Below, in pieces: positions 1-8,169 of a DNA stretch of 64,000 nt (the first letter of the stretch is position 1; each line of letters starts with the position of its first letter). Below the pieces are notes generated by a model, which was not told the DNA's origin, made no database searches, and was given only the letters and a program-made list of their open reading frames with translations. The stretch comes from Mycolicibacterium mengxianglii (lineage in GTDB: Bacteria; Actinomycetota; Actinomycetes; Mycobacteriales; Mycobacteriaceae): positions 5,704,001 to 5,768,000 of the forward strand of contig NZ_CP065373.1 of assembly GCF_015710575.1 (NCBI RefSeq), written 5' to 3'. Both the position numbers and the translations under genes were made by a program.

Positions 1-237
1 GCGAGCTTGCGCCGGGGTGGTCAAGTCCCGACACCGCCGACCGATGACGATCGCCAGTTCCCCCTCGGCGACGACGCACTGGGCCACGCTGCCCGTCAGC
101 GGCAACGGCTCGTCGGGTCCGATGACGGCATGGGGGTTTTTGACGAATAACTGGGGCGTATGCGGTGGGTCTCCGGCGCCGACAGGAAAGTTCCTGGCCG
201 TACCCCAGATGGTTTTCACGTCAAATGGTCGGTTCAC
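1..237 (-). CDS. Fumarylacetoacetate hydrolase (FAH) family protein, partial (N-terminal part)
   Basis: A minus-strand frame opens at GTG (235-237), with GGAGG about six bases upstream, and runs off the left edge. Only the first 79 codons are present. The reading includes LFVKNPHAVIGP and VVAEGELAIVIGRR, which match the conserved start of the FAH fold (F-K-P...iGp, then EGELavVIG). This family cleaves or tautomerises 2-oxo acid products of ring and imide catabolism. It diverges from the MFS gene at 363, across a 125-base region holding paired palindromes, so it is probably co-regulated with the rightward operon. The catalytic part lies outside the window, so the substrate is unknown. Confidence 0.75.
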   Translation of the reverse strand, partial: MNRPFDVKTIWGTARNFPVGAGDPPHTPQLFVKNPHAVIGPDEPLPLTGSVAQCVVAEGELAIVIGRRCRDLTTPAQAR

Positions 238-321
238 GCAAGCCTCCAGCAGTGGGTCGCATCGTTAACAAAGTGGTTACACCGGGGACTTGTCGTCAGC
301 CCCGCGTCACCCTAGTTTGTT

Positions 322-346
322 TTGGAATACCAAATCGGTATACCAA
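322..346. promoter_or_regulatory. Tandem palindromic operator, probably for the local GntR regulator
   Basis: Two 12-base near-palindromes lie in tandem in the divergent intergenic region: TTGGAATACCAA (322-333) and TCGGTATACCAA (335-346), 13 bases apart. The second contains a perfect GGTATACC. The TGGT...ACCA style resembles sites of FadR-type GntR repressors, and such a regulator is encoded at 3798. The pair ends 16 bases before the MFS start codon, so occupancy would block transcription of the rightward operon. Confidence 0.55.
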
Positions 347-362
347 GTCGTAGGAGGATTAG

Positions 363-1664
363 ATGTCCAACACCCGTTGGCGCATGTTCGCCCTGCTACT
401 CCTCCTGGTGACGGTCAACTACGTCGACCGCGGGTCGCTGTCGGTGGCGCTGCCCGCGATCAAGGAGGAGTTTCACATCAGCGCCGAGGTCACCGGCCTG
501 CTGCTGTCGGCGTTCTTCTGGGCGTACGCGGCGATGCAGATCCCGGCCGGCTGGCTGATCGACCGTTTCGGCCCGCGCAAGCTCATCACCCTTGCGTGCA
601 CCGGATGGGGGGCGGCAACAGCCGTGTCCGGCATGGCCCCGAACATCGCCACGATGGCCATCGCCCGGGGGGCCATCGGCATCACCGAGGCGCCCATCAT
701 GCCCGCCGGCGGAAAACTCAACGCGGTATTTCTCACCGAGAAGGAACGCGGCCGCGGCGCAACAATTCTCGACGCGGGAGCTCCGCTGGGCTCCGCAGTC
801 GGCGGCATCGCGATCGCCACTCTGATCGCCGCAACCGGAAGCTGGCGATGGGCGTTCATCGTCGCCGGCGCAGTCACCATGCTCCTGGGCATCTGGGCGT
901 GGCGGGCAATCCGCGATACCCCGGAAGAACACCCGAAGGTCAACGAGGCCGAGCGGGAGTACCTGCTGAATGCTCATCGCGAAGAGAACGCGCGTCATCA
1001 GTCCACCGGGAAGCGCGCAGGTCTTGTCTACTACATGAAGTACCGCAGCTTCTGGGCAATGTGCCTCGGCTGGCTGGGGTTCAACGGCGTGTTCTACGGC
1101 CTGTTGACATGGGGCCCGCTTTTCCTCTCGGAAAGTAAGGGTTTCAACCTCAACGCCATCGGCTGGTCCACCTTCGCGATCTTCGGAGCCGGCTTTGTCG
1201 GCGAGATCATCGGCGGTCAGCTCGCGGACCGCCTCAAGGAGAAGGGTTACGACACCAACCTCGTCATGCGCTCGCTGCTCGGCTTCGCCGGCACCTGCGT
1301 GGTCGCAGGACTGGTAGGCGTTGTGCTCATGCCCAGCCCGCTCGCGGCGATCCTGCTGCTGTCCATAGTGCTGTTCTTCCTCCGCTGGGTCGGCTTGTTC
1401 TGGTCGGTTCCGGCCATCCTCGGCGGACGCGAGGATGCCGGGGTGCTGGGCGGAGCAATGAACCTGGCGGGCAACATCTCTGGGTTCGTCACGCCCATGG
1501 CGGTGGGCTTCATCGTCGGCGCGACCGGCGCCTACACCTGGGCGCTGATCTACTTCGTGGGGGCCGGGGTGATCATGACCGCGGCGGTCCTCGTTCTCGA
1601 CTACTCGAAACGACTCGCCCCCAGAGCGACACCTGAAACCGCCACCGAGGGAGCTTCGGCATGA
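363..1664 (+). CDS. MFS transporter, anion:cation symporter type
   Basis: This 433-residue, very hydrophobic protein has about twelve membrane segments. It carries the MFS loop 2-3 signature as GWLIDRFGPRK and the early NYVDRGSLSVALP segment typical of the anion:cation symporter group (glucarate, phthalate and hexuronate transporters). It probably imports an organic acid. A strong TAGGAGGA ribosome site lies six bases before ATG 363. Its 3' end overlaps the next gene by four bases (ATGA), so it is the first gene of an operon with the decarboxylase-like fusion and NodB-fold hydrolase. It is probably controlled by the tandem palindromes just upstream. Confidence 0.85.
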   Translation: MSNTRWRMFALLLLLVTVNYVDRGSLSVALPAIKEEFHISAEVTGLLLSAFFWAYAAMQIPAGWLIDRFGPRKLITLACTGWGAATAVSGMAPNIATMAIARGAIGITEAPIMPAGGKLNAVFLTEKERGRGATILDAGAPLGSAVGGIAIATLIAATGSWRWAFIVAGAVTMLLGIWAWRAIRDTPEEHPKVNEAEREYLLNAHREENARHQSTGKRAGLVYYMKYRSFWAMCLGWLGFNGVFYGLLTWGPLFLSESKGFNLNAIGWSTFAIFGAGFVGEIIGGQLADRLKEKGYDTNLVMRSLLGFAGTCVVAGLVGVVLMPSPLAAILLLSIVLFFLRWVGLFWSVPAILGGREDAGVLGGAMNLAGNISGFVTPMAVGFIVGATGAYTWALIYFVGAGVIMTAAVLVLDYSKRLAPRATPETATEGASA

Positions 1665-2821
1665 CCCGCATCGGGATGATTGTCCCGTCGTCGAATACGG
1701 CATTGGAGCCCGCGACGACACAACTGATCCAGAACCGCCCCGACATCAACGTCCATTTCACGCGAATCCCAGTGCGTGCCATCACCCTCGACGGGGGCGG
1801 TGCCGCGTTCGATATCGACACCATGATGTCGGCGGCTCGGCTCCTCGCCGACGCCAAGGTGGACTGCATCGCATGGAACGGCACTGCGGGTTCCTGGCTC
1901 GGCCTCGAGCACGACCGGCAGATCTGCGCGGCAATCACCCAGGAAACCGGCATTGCGGCCACCACTTCCACGCTCGCGATCCTGCAGGCGTGTCAGGATT
2001 TCGGGGTCAGCGCTCTTGCCTGCGCCACGCCTTACACTCGTGATGTCGTCGACGCCATCACGCAGGAATATGGTCGCCACGGCCTCGATGTCGTTTCCCA
2101 CGCGGAATGGGAGCTCACCGACAACACTTCCTTCGCCGAGAAGACCGCCGGTGAGATAGCCGAGTTGTTGCTGGCCGCATCGAAAGACGCACCAGAAACA
2201 CGAGCGGCGCAGGCGGTGGCACTCATCTGCACCAACGTCGACGGCACCACGGTTCTGAGCGAGGTCGAAAAGAACCTCGGCATCCCCGTGATCGACAGCA
2301 TCGCGGCCACGCTGTGGTGGGCGCTGGAGCTCACCGGCACCGATGCACGCGTTCCCGGCGCAGGCATGCTTCTGCAACAGGGTTGGCTGCGCCACCGTGC
2401 GAAGACGCTCGTCACCGAGTTGCGAAACCGGACCGGATGCGATCGGACAACCGTGCGGATCGACGATGCTGCCCTTGGTCTGCACGTCGATCTGTGCGCC
2501 GCTGAATCCTGCGCCCCGGGCGTGAGGTCCATTCAGCACGATCCCTCGCTGGATCAGCGCAAGCTCGAGACCGTGAGCTGGGTGGAAGAGCACCGGAAGA
2601 TGCTGGTACAGCCGGCATTCACCGAGCCGCCGTATCCCCCGCAAGCCCTGCGCGAGGTCTACGGGGTGAGTGCCCAAGTCCTGGGCCCGGTCGAACGCGA
2701 AGGCCAGCTCGCTGCCTGGTTCTCCGCACACAGCATCGCTGAACGCCCTTGGACCGATGAGGATCTCGCGGCGATGACGCAGGCGCAACGGGAACTGTCC
2801 ACACTGCTGAACGACAACTGA
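1661..2821 (+). CDS. Arylmalonate decarboxylase / Asp-Glu racemase superfamily protein fused to a GAF-like domain
   Basis: 386 residues. Residues 1 to about 255 match the Asp/Glu racemase - maleate isomerase - arylmalonate decarboxylase fold ([13 protein letters not shown] at the start). The first catalytic-cysteine position is Gly74 in WNGTAGSW. The second cysteine is kept as Cys190 in LICTN, with Tyr125 in ATPYTRD. A Gly/Cys pair is the arylmalonate decarboxylase arrangement, while racemases and maleate isomerases have Cys/Cys. Family members are usually about 240 residues. The extra 130 residues ([13 protein letters not shown]...[12 protein letters not shown]) look like a GAF domain. ATGA overlap with the MFS gene shows translational coupling. 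Decarboxylase rather than isomerase activity is inference. Confidence 0.7.
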   Translation: MTRIGMIVPSSNTALEPATTQLIQNRPDINVHFTRIPVRAITLDGGGAAFDIDTMMSAARLLADAKVDCIAWNGTAGSWLGLEHDRQICAAITQETGIAATTSTLAILQACQDFGVSALACATPYTRDVVDAITQEYGRHGLDVVSHAEWELTDNTSFAEKTAGEIAELLLAASKDAPETRAAQAVALICTNVDGTTVLSEVEKNLGIPVIDSIAATLWWALELTGTDARVPGAGMLLQQGWLRHRAKTLVTELRNRTGCDRTTVRIDDAALGLHVDLCAAESCAPGVRSIQHDPSLDQRKLETVSWVEEHRKMLVQPAFTEPPYPPQALREVYGVSAQVLGPVEREGQLAAWFSAHSIAERPWTDEDLAAMTQAQRELSTLLNDN

Positions 2822-2834
2822 GGAAGAGCGTTTC

Positions 2835-3746
2835 ATGACAGACAAGAAGATCCAGATCAGCGTCGGTATCGACGTCGACTCCTGCGCCGGATGGCTTGGG
2901 TCTTACGGCGGGCAGGATTCACCCAACGACATGCAGCGCGGCGTGTTCGCCGGCGAAGTAGGTGTACCTCGCATGTTGAAGCTGCTCGAACGGCGCAACA
3001 TCGTGTCCACCTGGTTCTGGCCTGGCCACTCCATCGAGACCTTCCCCGAACAAGCCAAGATGTGCGTCGACGCCGGACACGAGATCGGCGCGCACGGGTA
3101 CAGCCACGAAAATCCCCGCTCATTGACTCAAGAGCAGGAACGCGACGTGATGGCCAAGAGCGTCGAGCTTGTGGAACAGCTCAGCGGGGCGAGGCCCAAA
3201 GGCTATGTCGCACCGTGGTGGGAGATGAGCGAACACACCGCCACGATCCTCGAGGAGTACGAGTTCTCCTACGACCACTCGCAGAACTACAACGACTTCG
3301 TACCGTTTTACGCGCGGGTGGGCGACGAGTGGACCCCCATCGACACCACCAAGCCGGCGGCGCACTGGATGACACCGCTCAAGCACGGGCAAGAGATCGA
3401 TCTGGTCGAGTTCTGCGGCAACTGGTATGTCGACGACTTGCCCCCGATGATGTTCATCAAGGGCCACCCGAACTCGCACGGCTTCGTGAACCCGCGCGAT
3501 ATCGAGCAGATGTGGAACGACCAATTCGATTGGGTCTACCGGGAACTCGACTACGCGGTCATCCCGATGACACTGCACCCCGATGTCTCTGGACGCCCCC
3601 AGGTGCTGCTGATGCTCGAACGGCTACTGGATCGCTGGGCGAGTTTCGACGGCGTCGAGTTCGTCACCATGGCCGACGCCGCCGATGAGTTCCGTGCGCG
3701 GTATCCCTTCGGGCAGCCGACGCGCCCCGACTGCGTGGGACGCTGA
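2835..3746 (+). CDS. NodB-fold (polysaccharide deacetylase / PuuE-like) hydrolase
   Basis: 303 residues. The NodB motifs are visible: VGIDVDSC with Asp13 and Asp15, the metal-binding HGYSHENP with His87 and His91, and APWWE near residue 127. There is no signal peptide, so it acts in the cytoplasm and is unlikely to modify cell wall. The closest functional analogues are cytosolic family members that open cyclic imides or ureides (PuuE allantoinase, cyclic imidase). It starts 13 bases after the fusion gene, behind GAGGAAGAG. Company with FAH-like and decarboxylase-like enzymes suggests degradation of a cyclic imide or malonyl-type compound. The substrate is not determinable here. Confidence 0.75.
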   Translation: MTDKKIQISVGIDVDSCAGWLGSYGGQDSPNDMQRGVFAGEVGVPRMLKLLERRNIVSTWFWPGHSIETFPEQAKMCVDAGHEIGAHGYSHENPRSLTQEQERDVMAKSVELVEQLSGARPKGYVAPWWEMSEHTATILEEYEFSYDHSQNYNDFVPFYARVGDEWTPIDTTKPAAHWMTPLKHGQEIDLVEFCGNWYVDDLPPMMFIKGHPNSHGFVNPRDIEQMWNDQFDWVYRELDYAVIPMTLHPDVSGRPQVLLMLERLLDRWASFDGVEFVTMADAADEFRARYPFGQPTRPDCVGR

Positions 3747-3797
3747 CGCTCGCACCGACGTCGGAGCGCTACCGACACTGGCTAAGCTGAGGGCACC

Positions 3798-4484
3798 ATG
3801 TCCTCGACGCCATCCGATGACGAGAGTTCGGCCGGCAATCTACTGCGCGGTCGGCTCATCGACGCGTTGCGCTCCGACGTCATTCGCGGGCGATATCCGC
3901 CCGGTTACCGGCTGGTGGAACGGGACGTCGCCGACACCTACGGGGTGTCGCGACTTCCCGCCCGCGAAGCCCTCCAAGCGCTGCGATCCGAGGGTTTCCT
4001 CGAAGTGCGCAAGACCCGGGGTCTGGTCGTGCGTGGCTGGACAGAACGAGACGTCAGTGAGCTCTTTGACATCCGCCAGGCGCTCGAGGCGATGGCATGT
4101 CGCGACGCCGCCGGCAATCGGACCGACGAGGACATCACCGGACTGCGCAACGCGGCCGACGCCGCCGATCGCGCTGTCGAACAAGGAGATTTCTCGGCGG
4201 CTCACGATGCGAACGCGCTCTTCCACCAATTGCTCGTGACCGCATCGCACAACCGGACCCTGGGTGAAATCATGGCGCCGATCCTTTACCGGGTGCAGTG
4301 GTTGGTGCGGCAGATCCCCGATCCTCACACCGTCTCCGACGATCACCACCGACTGTTGGATGCGATTGCTGAAGGCGACGCGCGCGGCGCCGAGCAGATC
4401 GCCAAGGACCATGCCGAACGGAACCGCACGACGACGTTGCAGACCCTGTTCGGGGACACCCCTCGCTGGTCTCAGCTGGGCTGA
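3798..4484 (+). CDS. GntR family transcriptional regulator (FCD domain)
   Basis: 228 residues. The N-terminal winged helix-turn-helix (about residues 17-85) contains PGYRLVERDVADTYGVSR. The C-terminal FCD-type effector domain includes spaced histidines (HDANALFH, SDDHHRLLDAI, AKDHAERN) that often bind a metal and a small organic acid. It lies 51 bases after the hydrolase on the same strand and ends the first cluster. It is probably the repressor acting at the palindromes at 322-346, which have the right symmetry for this subfamily. That assignment is inference. Confidence 0.85.
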   Translation: MSSTPSDDESSAGNLLRGRLIDALRSDVIRGRYPPGYRLVERDVADTYGVSRLPAREALQALRSEGFLEVRKTRGLVVRGWTERDVSELFDIRQALEAMACRDAAGNRTDEDITGLRNAADAADRAVEQGDFSAAHDANALFHQLLVTASHNRTLGEIMAPILYRVQWLVRQIPDPHTVSDDHHRLLDAIAEGDARGAEQIAKDHAERNRTTTLQTLFGDTPRWSQLG

Positions 4485-4635
4485 GCCCCGACCGAGGCCA
4501 CAGTGGAGCGCTCACGGTTCCAAGGTCATGCCAGGCGCAAGTGAGCCGACGGGCGTGGCCCCGAACCGATTCCGAGGACGATTTTGCGATTCCGGTTGCC
4601 GCAGCCCCGCGGCGCGCTTAGTGTCACACACCACC

Positions 4636-4670
4636 GAACACTACGTTCGCCGATACCGAACTCTTGGTTC
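4636..4670. promoter_or_regulatory. Tandem GAAC-N5-GTTC operators upstream of the XRE-cupin gene
   Basis: GAAC-actac-GTTC (4636-4648) and GAAC-tcttg-GTTC (4658-4670) are identical in arms and spacer length and lie 22 bases apart, about two helical turns. They end 27 bases before the GTG start of the XRE-cupin gene, so they are good candidates for autoregulation of the polyamine operon. No second pair was noticed elsewhere in the window. Confidence 0.5.
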
Positions 4671-4697
4671 TGCCTACAGGAGAATGGAGGTTCGCTC

Positions 4698-5285
4698 GTG
4701 GCCCTGACTGGCGACGAACGTGACTCCACCGCGGCCAGCACCGAAGACGAAATGGGCGCCCGTGTACGCGAGTTCAGGAACATGCGGAAGCTGAGCCTGC
4801 GCGACCTCGCGAGCCGGGCGAAGATCTCAGCCGGCTTTCTCAGTGAGCTGGAGCGCGGACAGGTCAACGCCAGTGTGGGTACGTTGCGTCGGCTTGCTGA
4901 AGAACTCGGGGTCAAACTCCCCGATCTCTTCGGCGACCATCCCGCCAATGGCGCGAGGATTCTACGGAAGGCAGAGCGGCCGGAGATCCACGTTTCCGAC
5001 CTCAGCGCCAAGTATCTGCTATCCCAGAAGCCGCTGATGAACCTCGAGGTCTACTCCGCCGAGTTCGCCCCGGGAGGTACTGCAGGGCAGGCGTACGTAC
5101 ACGGGGACGCCCAGGAGGTACTCGTCGTCATCACAGGCAGCCTGATCCTCGAACTCGACAGCAAGAACCACCAGCTCGATGCCGGCGACTCCGCCGAGTA
5201 CCGCACCTCGATACCGCACACCGTGCACAACCACAGCGACTCCCCGGCCGAGCTGCTGTGGATCGTCAGTCCCCCGACAGGATGA
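4698..5285 (+). CDS. XRE-cupin transcriptional regulator (PuuR-like)
   Basis: 195 residues from the GTG at 4698, chosen because a strong GGAGAATGGAGG lies just upstream; longer in-frame starts would add an unrelated leader. The N-terminal HTH_3 domain (LSLRDLASRAKISAGFLSEL, about residues 25-80) is followed by a C-terminal cupin domain (AGQAYVHGDAQEVLVVITG), the architecture of PuuR and related polyamine or amino-acid responsive repressors. It is immediately upstream of the polyamine-type ABC operon and a PuuB-like oxidase, so it probably senses the transported amine. The paired GAAC-N5-GTTC sites probably bind it. Confidence 0.85.
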   Translation: MALTGDERDSTAASTEDEMGARVREFRNMRKLSLRDLASRAKISAGFLSELERGQVNASVGTLRRLAEELGVKLPDLFGDHPANGARILRKAERPEIHVSDLSAKYLLSQKPLMNLEVYSAEFAPGGTAGQAYVHGDAQEVLVVITGSLILELDSKNHQLDAGDSAEYRTSIPHTVHNHSDSPAELLWIVSPPTG

Positions 5286-5352
5286 AGGCCAGACCGAAAT
5301 GACCTACCGCGTAAGCGTTTCCCGCGAGCAACCTTCCACAGGAGGAGTCCAC

Positions 5353-6465
5353 ATGTCCACTGCACTCAAGGCCATCGGATGCGGCGTGGCGGCCGTCATG
5401 CTCACCGCGGGGTGTTCCTCGGGACCAGCTCCCAGCACCGACATCGACCTGGGAAGCGGGCCGCCTCAGGCAGGCACCGTGAAGGCCGACGCGCTCAAGG
5501 GCGTGACGCTGACCTTCGTGTCCTACGGCGGCATCTTCCAGGAGGGCCAGACCGAAGCCGCGATAGACCCGTTCGCGAAAGAGTCCGGTGCCCGCATCCT
5601 GCAGGACGGACCCACTGAGAGCACCAAGATCAAGTCGCAGGTCGAGTCCGGAAACGTCACCTGGGACGTCATCGACACCACCAACGTCTTCACTGCCCAA
5701 CACTGTGGTGAACTGTTCATGCCGCTGGACACCAGCATCGTCGACATCAGCAAGATCCCCGCAGGCGCGAAGACCGATGACTGTTCCATCCCCGCAATGG
5801 GTTACGGCCTCATCGTGGTCTACAACACGGAGAAGTACGGACCCAACCCGCCCCAGACGTGGGCCGACTTCTACGACACCACGAAGTTCCCCGGCAAGCG
5901 GGCCGTCCAGGGCATCGCGGGCGAACTCGACCCGGGTGTGCTCGAGGGTGCACTCCTGGCCGACGGGGTCGCTCCGGACCAGATCTATCCCATCGACGCC
6001 GACCGCGCACTGGGCAAGCTGTCGTCGATCCGCGACGACATCGTCTTCTGGAACAGCGGCGCCCATGCTCAGCAGCTCATCGAGGCCGGACAGGTGGACA
6101 TGGCGCTGGTGTGGAGCGGGCGCGCCTACTCCGCGGTGAAGAACGGCGCGCCCTTCGCCCCGATGTGGGATCAGTGGATGCCCGCCGCCGACACGATCGC
6201 GGTGCCCAAGGGCGCGAAGAACCCGAAGGCATCGATGGCGTTGATCAACTACTACCTGGGCGCGCAGCAGCAGGCCAAGCTGACGGAGCTGACCTCATAC
6301 AGCCCGATCAACGTCGACGCCAAGCCACAACTCGACGAACTGGCCAGCAGTTATCTCACCACCACCCCAGAGCGCCTCGAAGACCGTTTCCCGGTGGACC
6401 TCGCCTGGTGGTCGAAGAACAACGACGACATGGTCGGGGCGTACACCGATTGGCTTGCCAAGTAG
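5353..6465 (+). CDS. ABC transporter substrate-binding lipoprotein, spermidine/putrescine type
   Basis: 370 residues from ATG 5353, which follows GGAGGAG and gives a proper lipoprotein signal. The lipobox is LTAGC (Cys near residue 21). The rest matches PotD/PotF-like periplasmic binding proteins (LTFVSYGGIFQEGQTEA, VTWDVIDTTN, VWSGRAYSAVKNG, the last lobe ending in PEAERLEDRF-like sequence). It binds a polyamine or similar cationic compound outside the membrane and hands it to the permeases encoded next. An earlier in-frame ATG at 5299 would spoil the signal-peptide length and has no good ribosome site. Confidence 0.85.
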   Translation: MSTALKAIGCGVAAVMLTAGCSSGPAPSTDIDLGSGPPQAGTVKADALKGVTLTFVSYGGIFQEGQTEAAIDPFAKESGARILQDGPTESTKIKSQVESGNVTWDVIDTTNVFTAQHCGELFMPLDTSIVDISKIPAGAKTDDCSIPAMGYGLIVVYNTEKYGPNPPQTWADFYDTTKFPGKRAVQGIAGELDPGVLEGALLADGVAPDQIYPIDADRALGKLSSIRDDIVFWNSGAHAQQLIEAGQVDMALVWSGRAYSAVKNGAPFAPMWDQWMPAADTIAVPKGAKNPKASMALINYYLGAQQQAKLTELTSYSPINVDAKPQLDELASSYLTTTPERLEDRFPVDLAWWSKNNDDMVGAYTDWLAK

Positions 6466-6478
6466 GGATTGACGCGTC

Positions 6479-7375
6479 GTGACCGTCGTCGATGTTCTCT
6501 CCGGAGGTGCGGCACCGCCGCGATCACGCGCGGAGGCAGCAGGGGCGAAGCGTAGGCGTCGCAGCGCCTACGGCTTGCTGGCACCCTCGCTCGTGCTCGT
6601 CCTCGGAATCTTCGCGGTCCCACTGGCCGTGATGCTGTGGCGGTCATTCACAGATCCTGCCGTGGGTTTCGACAACTTCGCCTGGTACGCCGGTGACGCC
6701 GTACAGCGGGAGGTGCTGCTGCGAACATTCACCACCGGCCTGCAAGTGACCGTCATCTGCTTGCTGCTCGGCTACCCCTATGCGTATGCGATGGTCGCCT
6801 TCGGCCCCAAAGTGCGGGCAGCACTGACCCTTCTGGTGCTGGTTCCGTTCTGGACCAGCCTGATGGTGCGCACGTTCGCGTGGGTGATCCTGCTGCAGGA
6901 CAACGGCCCGGCCCATGCGGTGCTGAGCCTGATCGGCCTCGACGAGGTGCGATTGATCCGGACCAACCTGGGTGTGGTGATCGGCATGAGCCAGATCCTG
7001 TTGCCTTTCATGGTGTTACCGCTGTATGCGGTGATGTCGGGCATCGACCGCCGACTGGTGCTGGCCTCCTCGAGCCTGGGTGCCCGACCGCTGACGTCGT
7101 TCGCACGCATCTGGGTCCCGCTGACGATGCCCGGGGTGGGGGCCGGATGTCTGATGGTGTTCATCAGCAGCCTCGGCTTCTACGTCACACCGGCACTGCT
7201 CGGCGCGCCCGACAACGCCCTCATCAGCCAGCAGATCTACGTCCAGGTCAACGGTCTGCTGCAATGGGGCCGAGGCGGCGCGATGGGCGTGGTGCTACTC
7301 CTGCTGACATTGCTGGTCCTCGCGGTGCTGATGATGGTGTTGCGCCGCGCTTCCCGACAGGGGCAGCCGTCGTGA
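6479..7375 (+). CDS. ABC transporter permease, PotB-like
   Basis: 298 residues. About six membrane helices follow a basic N-terminal tail (RSRAEAAGAKRRRRSAYG). The EAA-type loop reads SSLGARPLTSFARIWVPLTMPG, as in PotB-type permeases of polyamine importers. It begins with GTG 13 bases after the binding-protein gene. Its stop overlaps the GTG of the second permease (GTGA), as expected for a heterodimeric channel made in equal amounts. Confidence 0.85.
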   Translation: MTVVDVLSGGAAPPRSRAEAAGAKRRRRSAYGLLAPSLVLVLGIFAVPLAVMLWRSFTDPAVGFDNFAWYAGDAVQREVLLRTFTTGLQVTVICLLLGYPYAYAMVAFGPKVRAALTLLVLVPFWTSLMVRTFAWVILLQDNGPAHAVLSLIGLDEVRLIRTNLGVVIGMSQILLPFMVLPLYAVMSGIDRRLVLASSSLGARPLTSFARIWVPLTMPGVGAGCLMVFISSLGFYVTPALLGAPDNALISQQIYVQVNGLLQWGRGGAMGVVLLLLTLLVLAVLMMVLRRASRQGQPS

Positions 7376-8169
7376 TCCGACGCAGCGCGGTGTGGCGCGG
7401 CCTGCTGCTGGTGTTCTGCGCCGCCGTTGCGGCCTGGTTGGTGGCACCGTCGCTGATCGTCATCCCACTCAGTTTCACCGATCGTCCATCGTTCAACTTT
7501 CCGCCGACCGGCTGGTCCACGCAGTGGTACGTCAACTTTTTCACCGATCCGTCGTGGTTGTGGTCTCTGGAAGCCAGCATTCGCGTCGGGCTACTGGTCA
7601 CCGTCGTTGCGACCGTGTGTGGAACCGCCGCAGCGGTGGCGTTCAGCCGGACGCGGTTCTTCGGCGACCAAGGCCTACGTGCTCTGCTGCTCTCGCCGAT
7701 GATCGTGCCGGTGATCGTGGTGGCGATCGGCATTTATGCGATCTACCTGCGACTCAACCTGCTGGGCACCACAACCGGTTTTGTTGTGGCACACAGTGTC
7801 CTGGCGCTGCCCTTCGTGATCATCCCCGTGAGCGCCAGTCTGCAGGGGTTCGACCGACGGCTGGAGGATGCGGCGGCGATCTGCGGAGCGAACCGGTGGA
7901 CCACGTTCCGCACTGTCATACTGCCGCAGGTGGCACCAGGCGTGCTGTCGGGGGCGCTGTTCGCCTTCGCCACCAGCTTCGACGAGGTGGTGCTGTCGCT
8001 GTTCATCCAAAGTCCTTACCTGCAAACCCTTCCGGTCCGGATGTACGCCTCGATCACCCGGGATACCGATCCCACCATCGCCGCCGCAGCCACCGTGATC
8101 CTGGCGATCACCACGGCGCTGACCATCCTTGCCAGCATCTTCGCCATCAGGAGGAATCGTGTCGGATGA
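7372..8169 (+). CDS. ABC transporter permease, PotC-like
   Basis: 265 residues from the GTG at 7372, which overlaps the preceding stop codon (GTGA). Six hydrophobic segments are seen, with an EAA loop (DAAAICGANRWTTFRTVILP) that docks the ATPase. The sequence around FATSFDEVVLSLFIQSP is characteristic of PotC-type permeases. It forms the second half of the membrane channel. Its last codons overlap the start of the ATPase gene by 11 bases. Confidence 0.85.
   Translation: MIRRSAVWRGLLLVFCAAVAAWLVAPSLIVIPLSFTDRPSFNFPPTGWSTQWYVNFFTDPSWLWSLEASIRVGLLVTVVATVCGTAAAVAFSRTRFFGDQGLRALLLSPMIVPVIVVAIGIYAIYLRLNLLGTTTGFVVAHSVLALPFVIIPVSASLQGFDRRLEDAAAICGANRWTTFRTVILPQVAPGVLSGALFAFATSFDEVVLSLFIQSPYLQTLPVRMYASITRDTDPTIAAAATVILAITTALTILASIFAIRRNRVG

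Noticed and set aside
396..1721. Long minus-strand open frame opposite the MFS gene
   Set aside because: Arg/His/Gly-rich composition without any domain. It is the antisense shadow of a GC-rich coding gene with clear MFS motifs on the plus strand.
1661..2821. Maleate cis-trans isomerase
   Set aside because: The first catalytic cysteine is replaced by Gly74. Two cysteines are required for known maleate isomerases, so the decarboxylase-like assignment was preferred.
2835..3746. Cell-wall peptidoglycan or chitin deacetylase
   Set aside because: No signal peptide or membrane anchor, and the neighbours are catabolic cytosolic enzymes.
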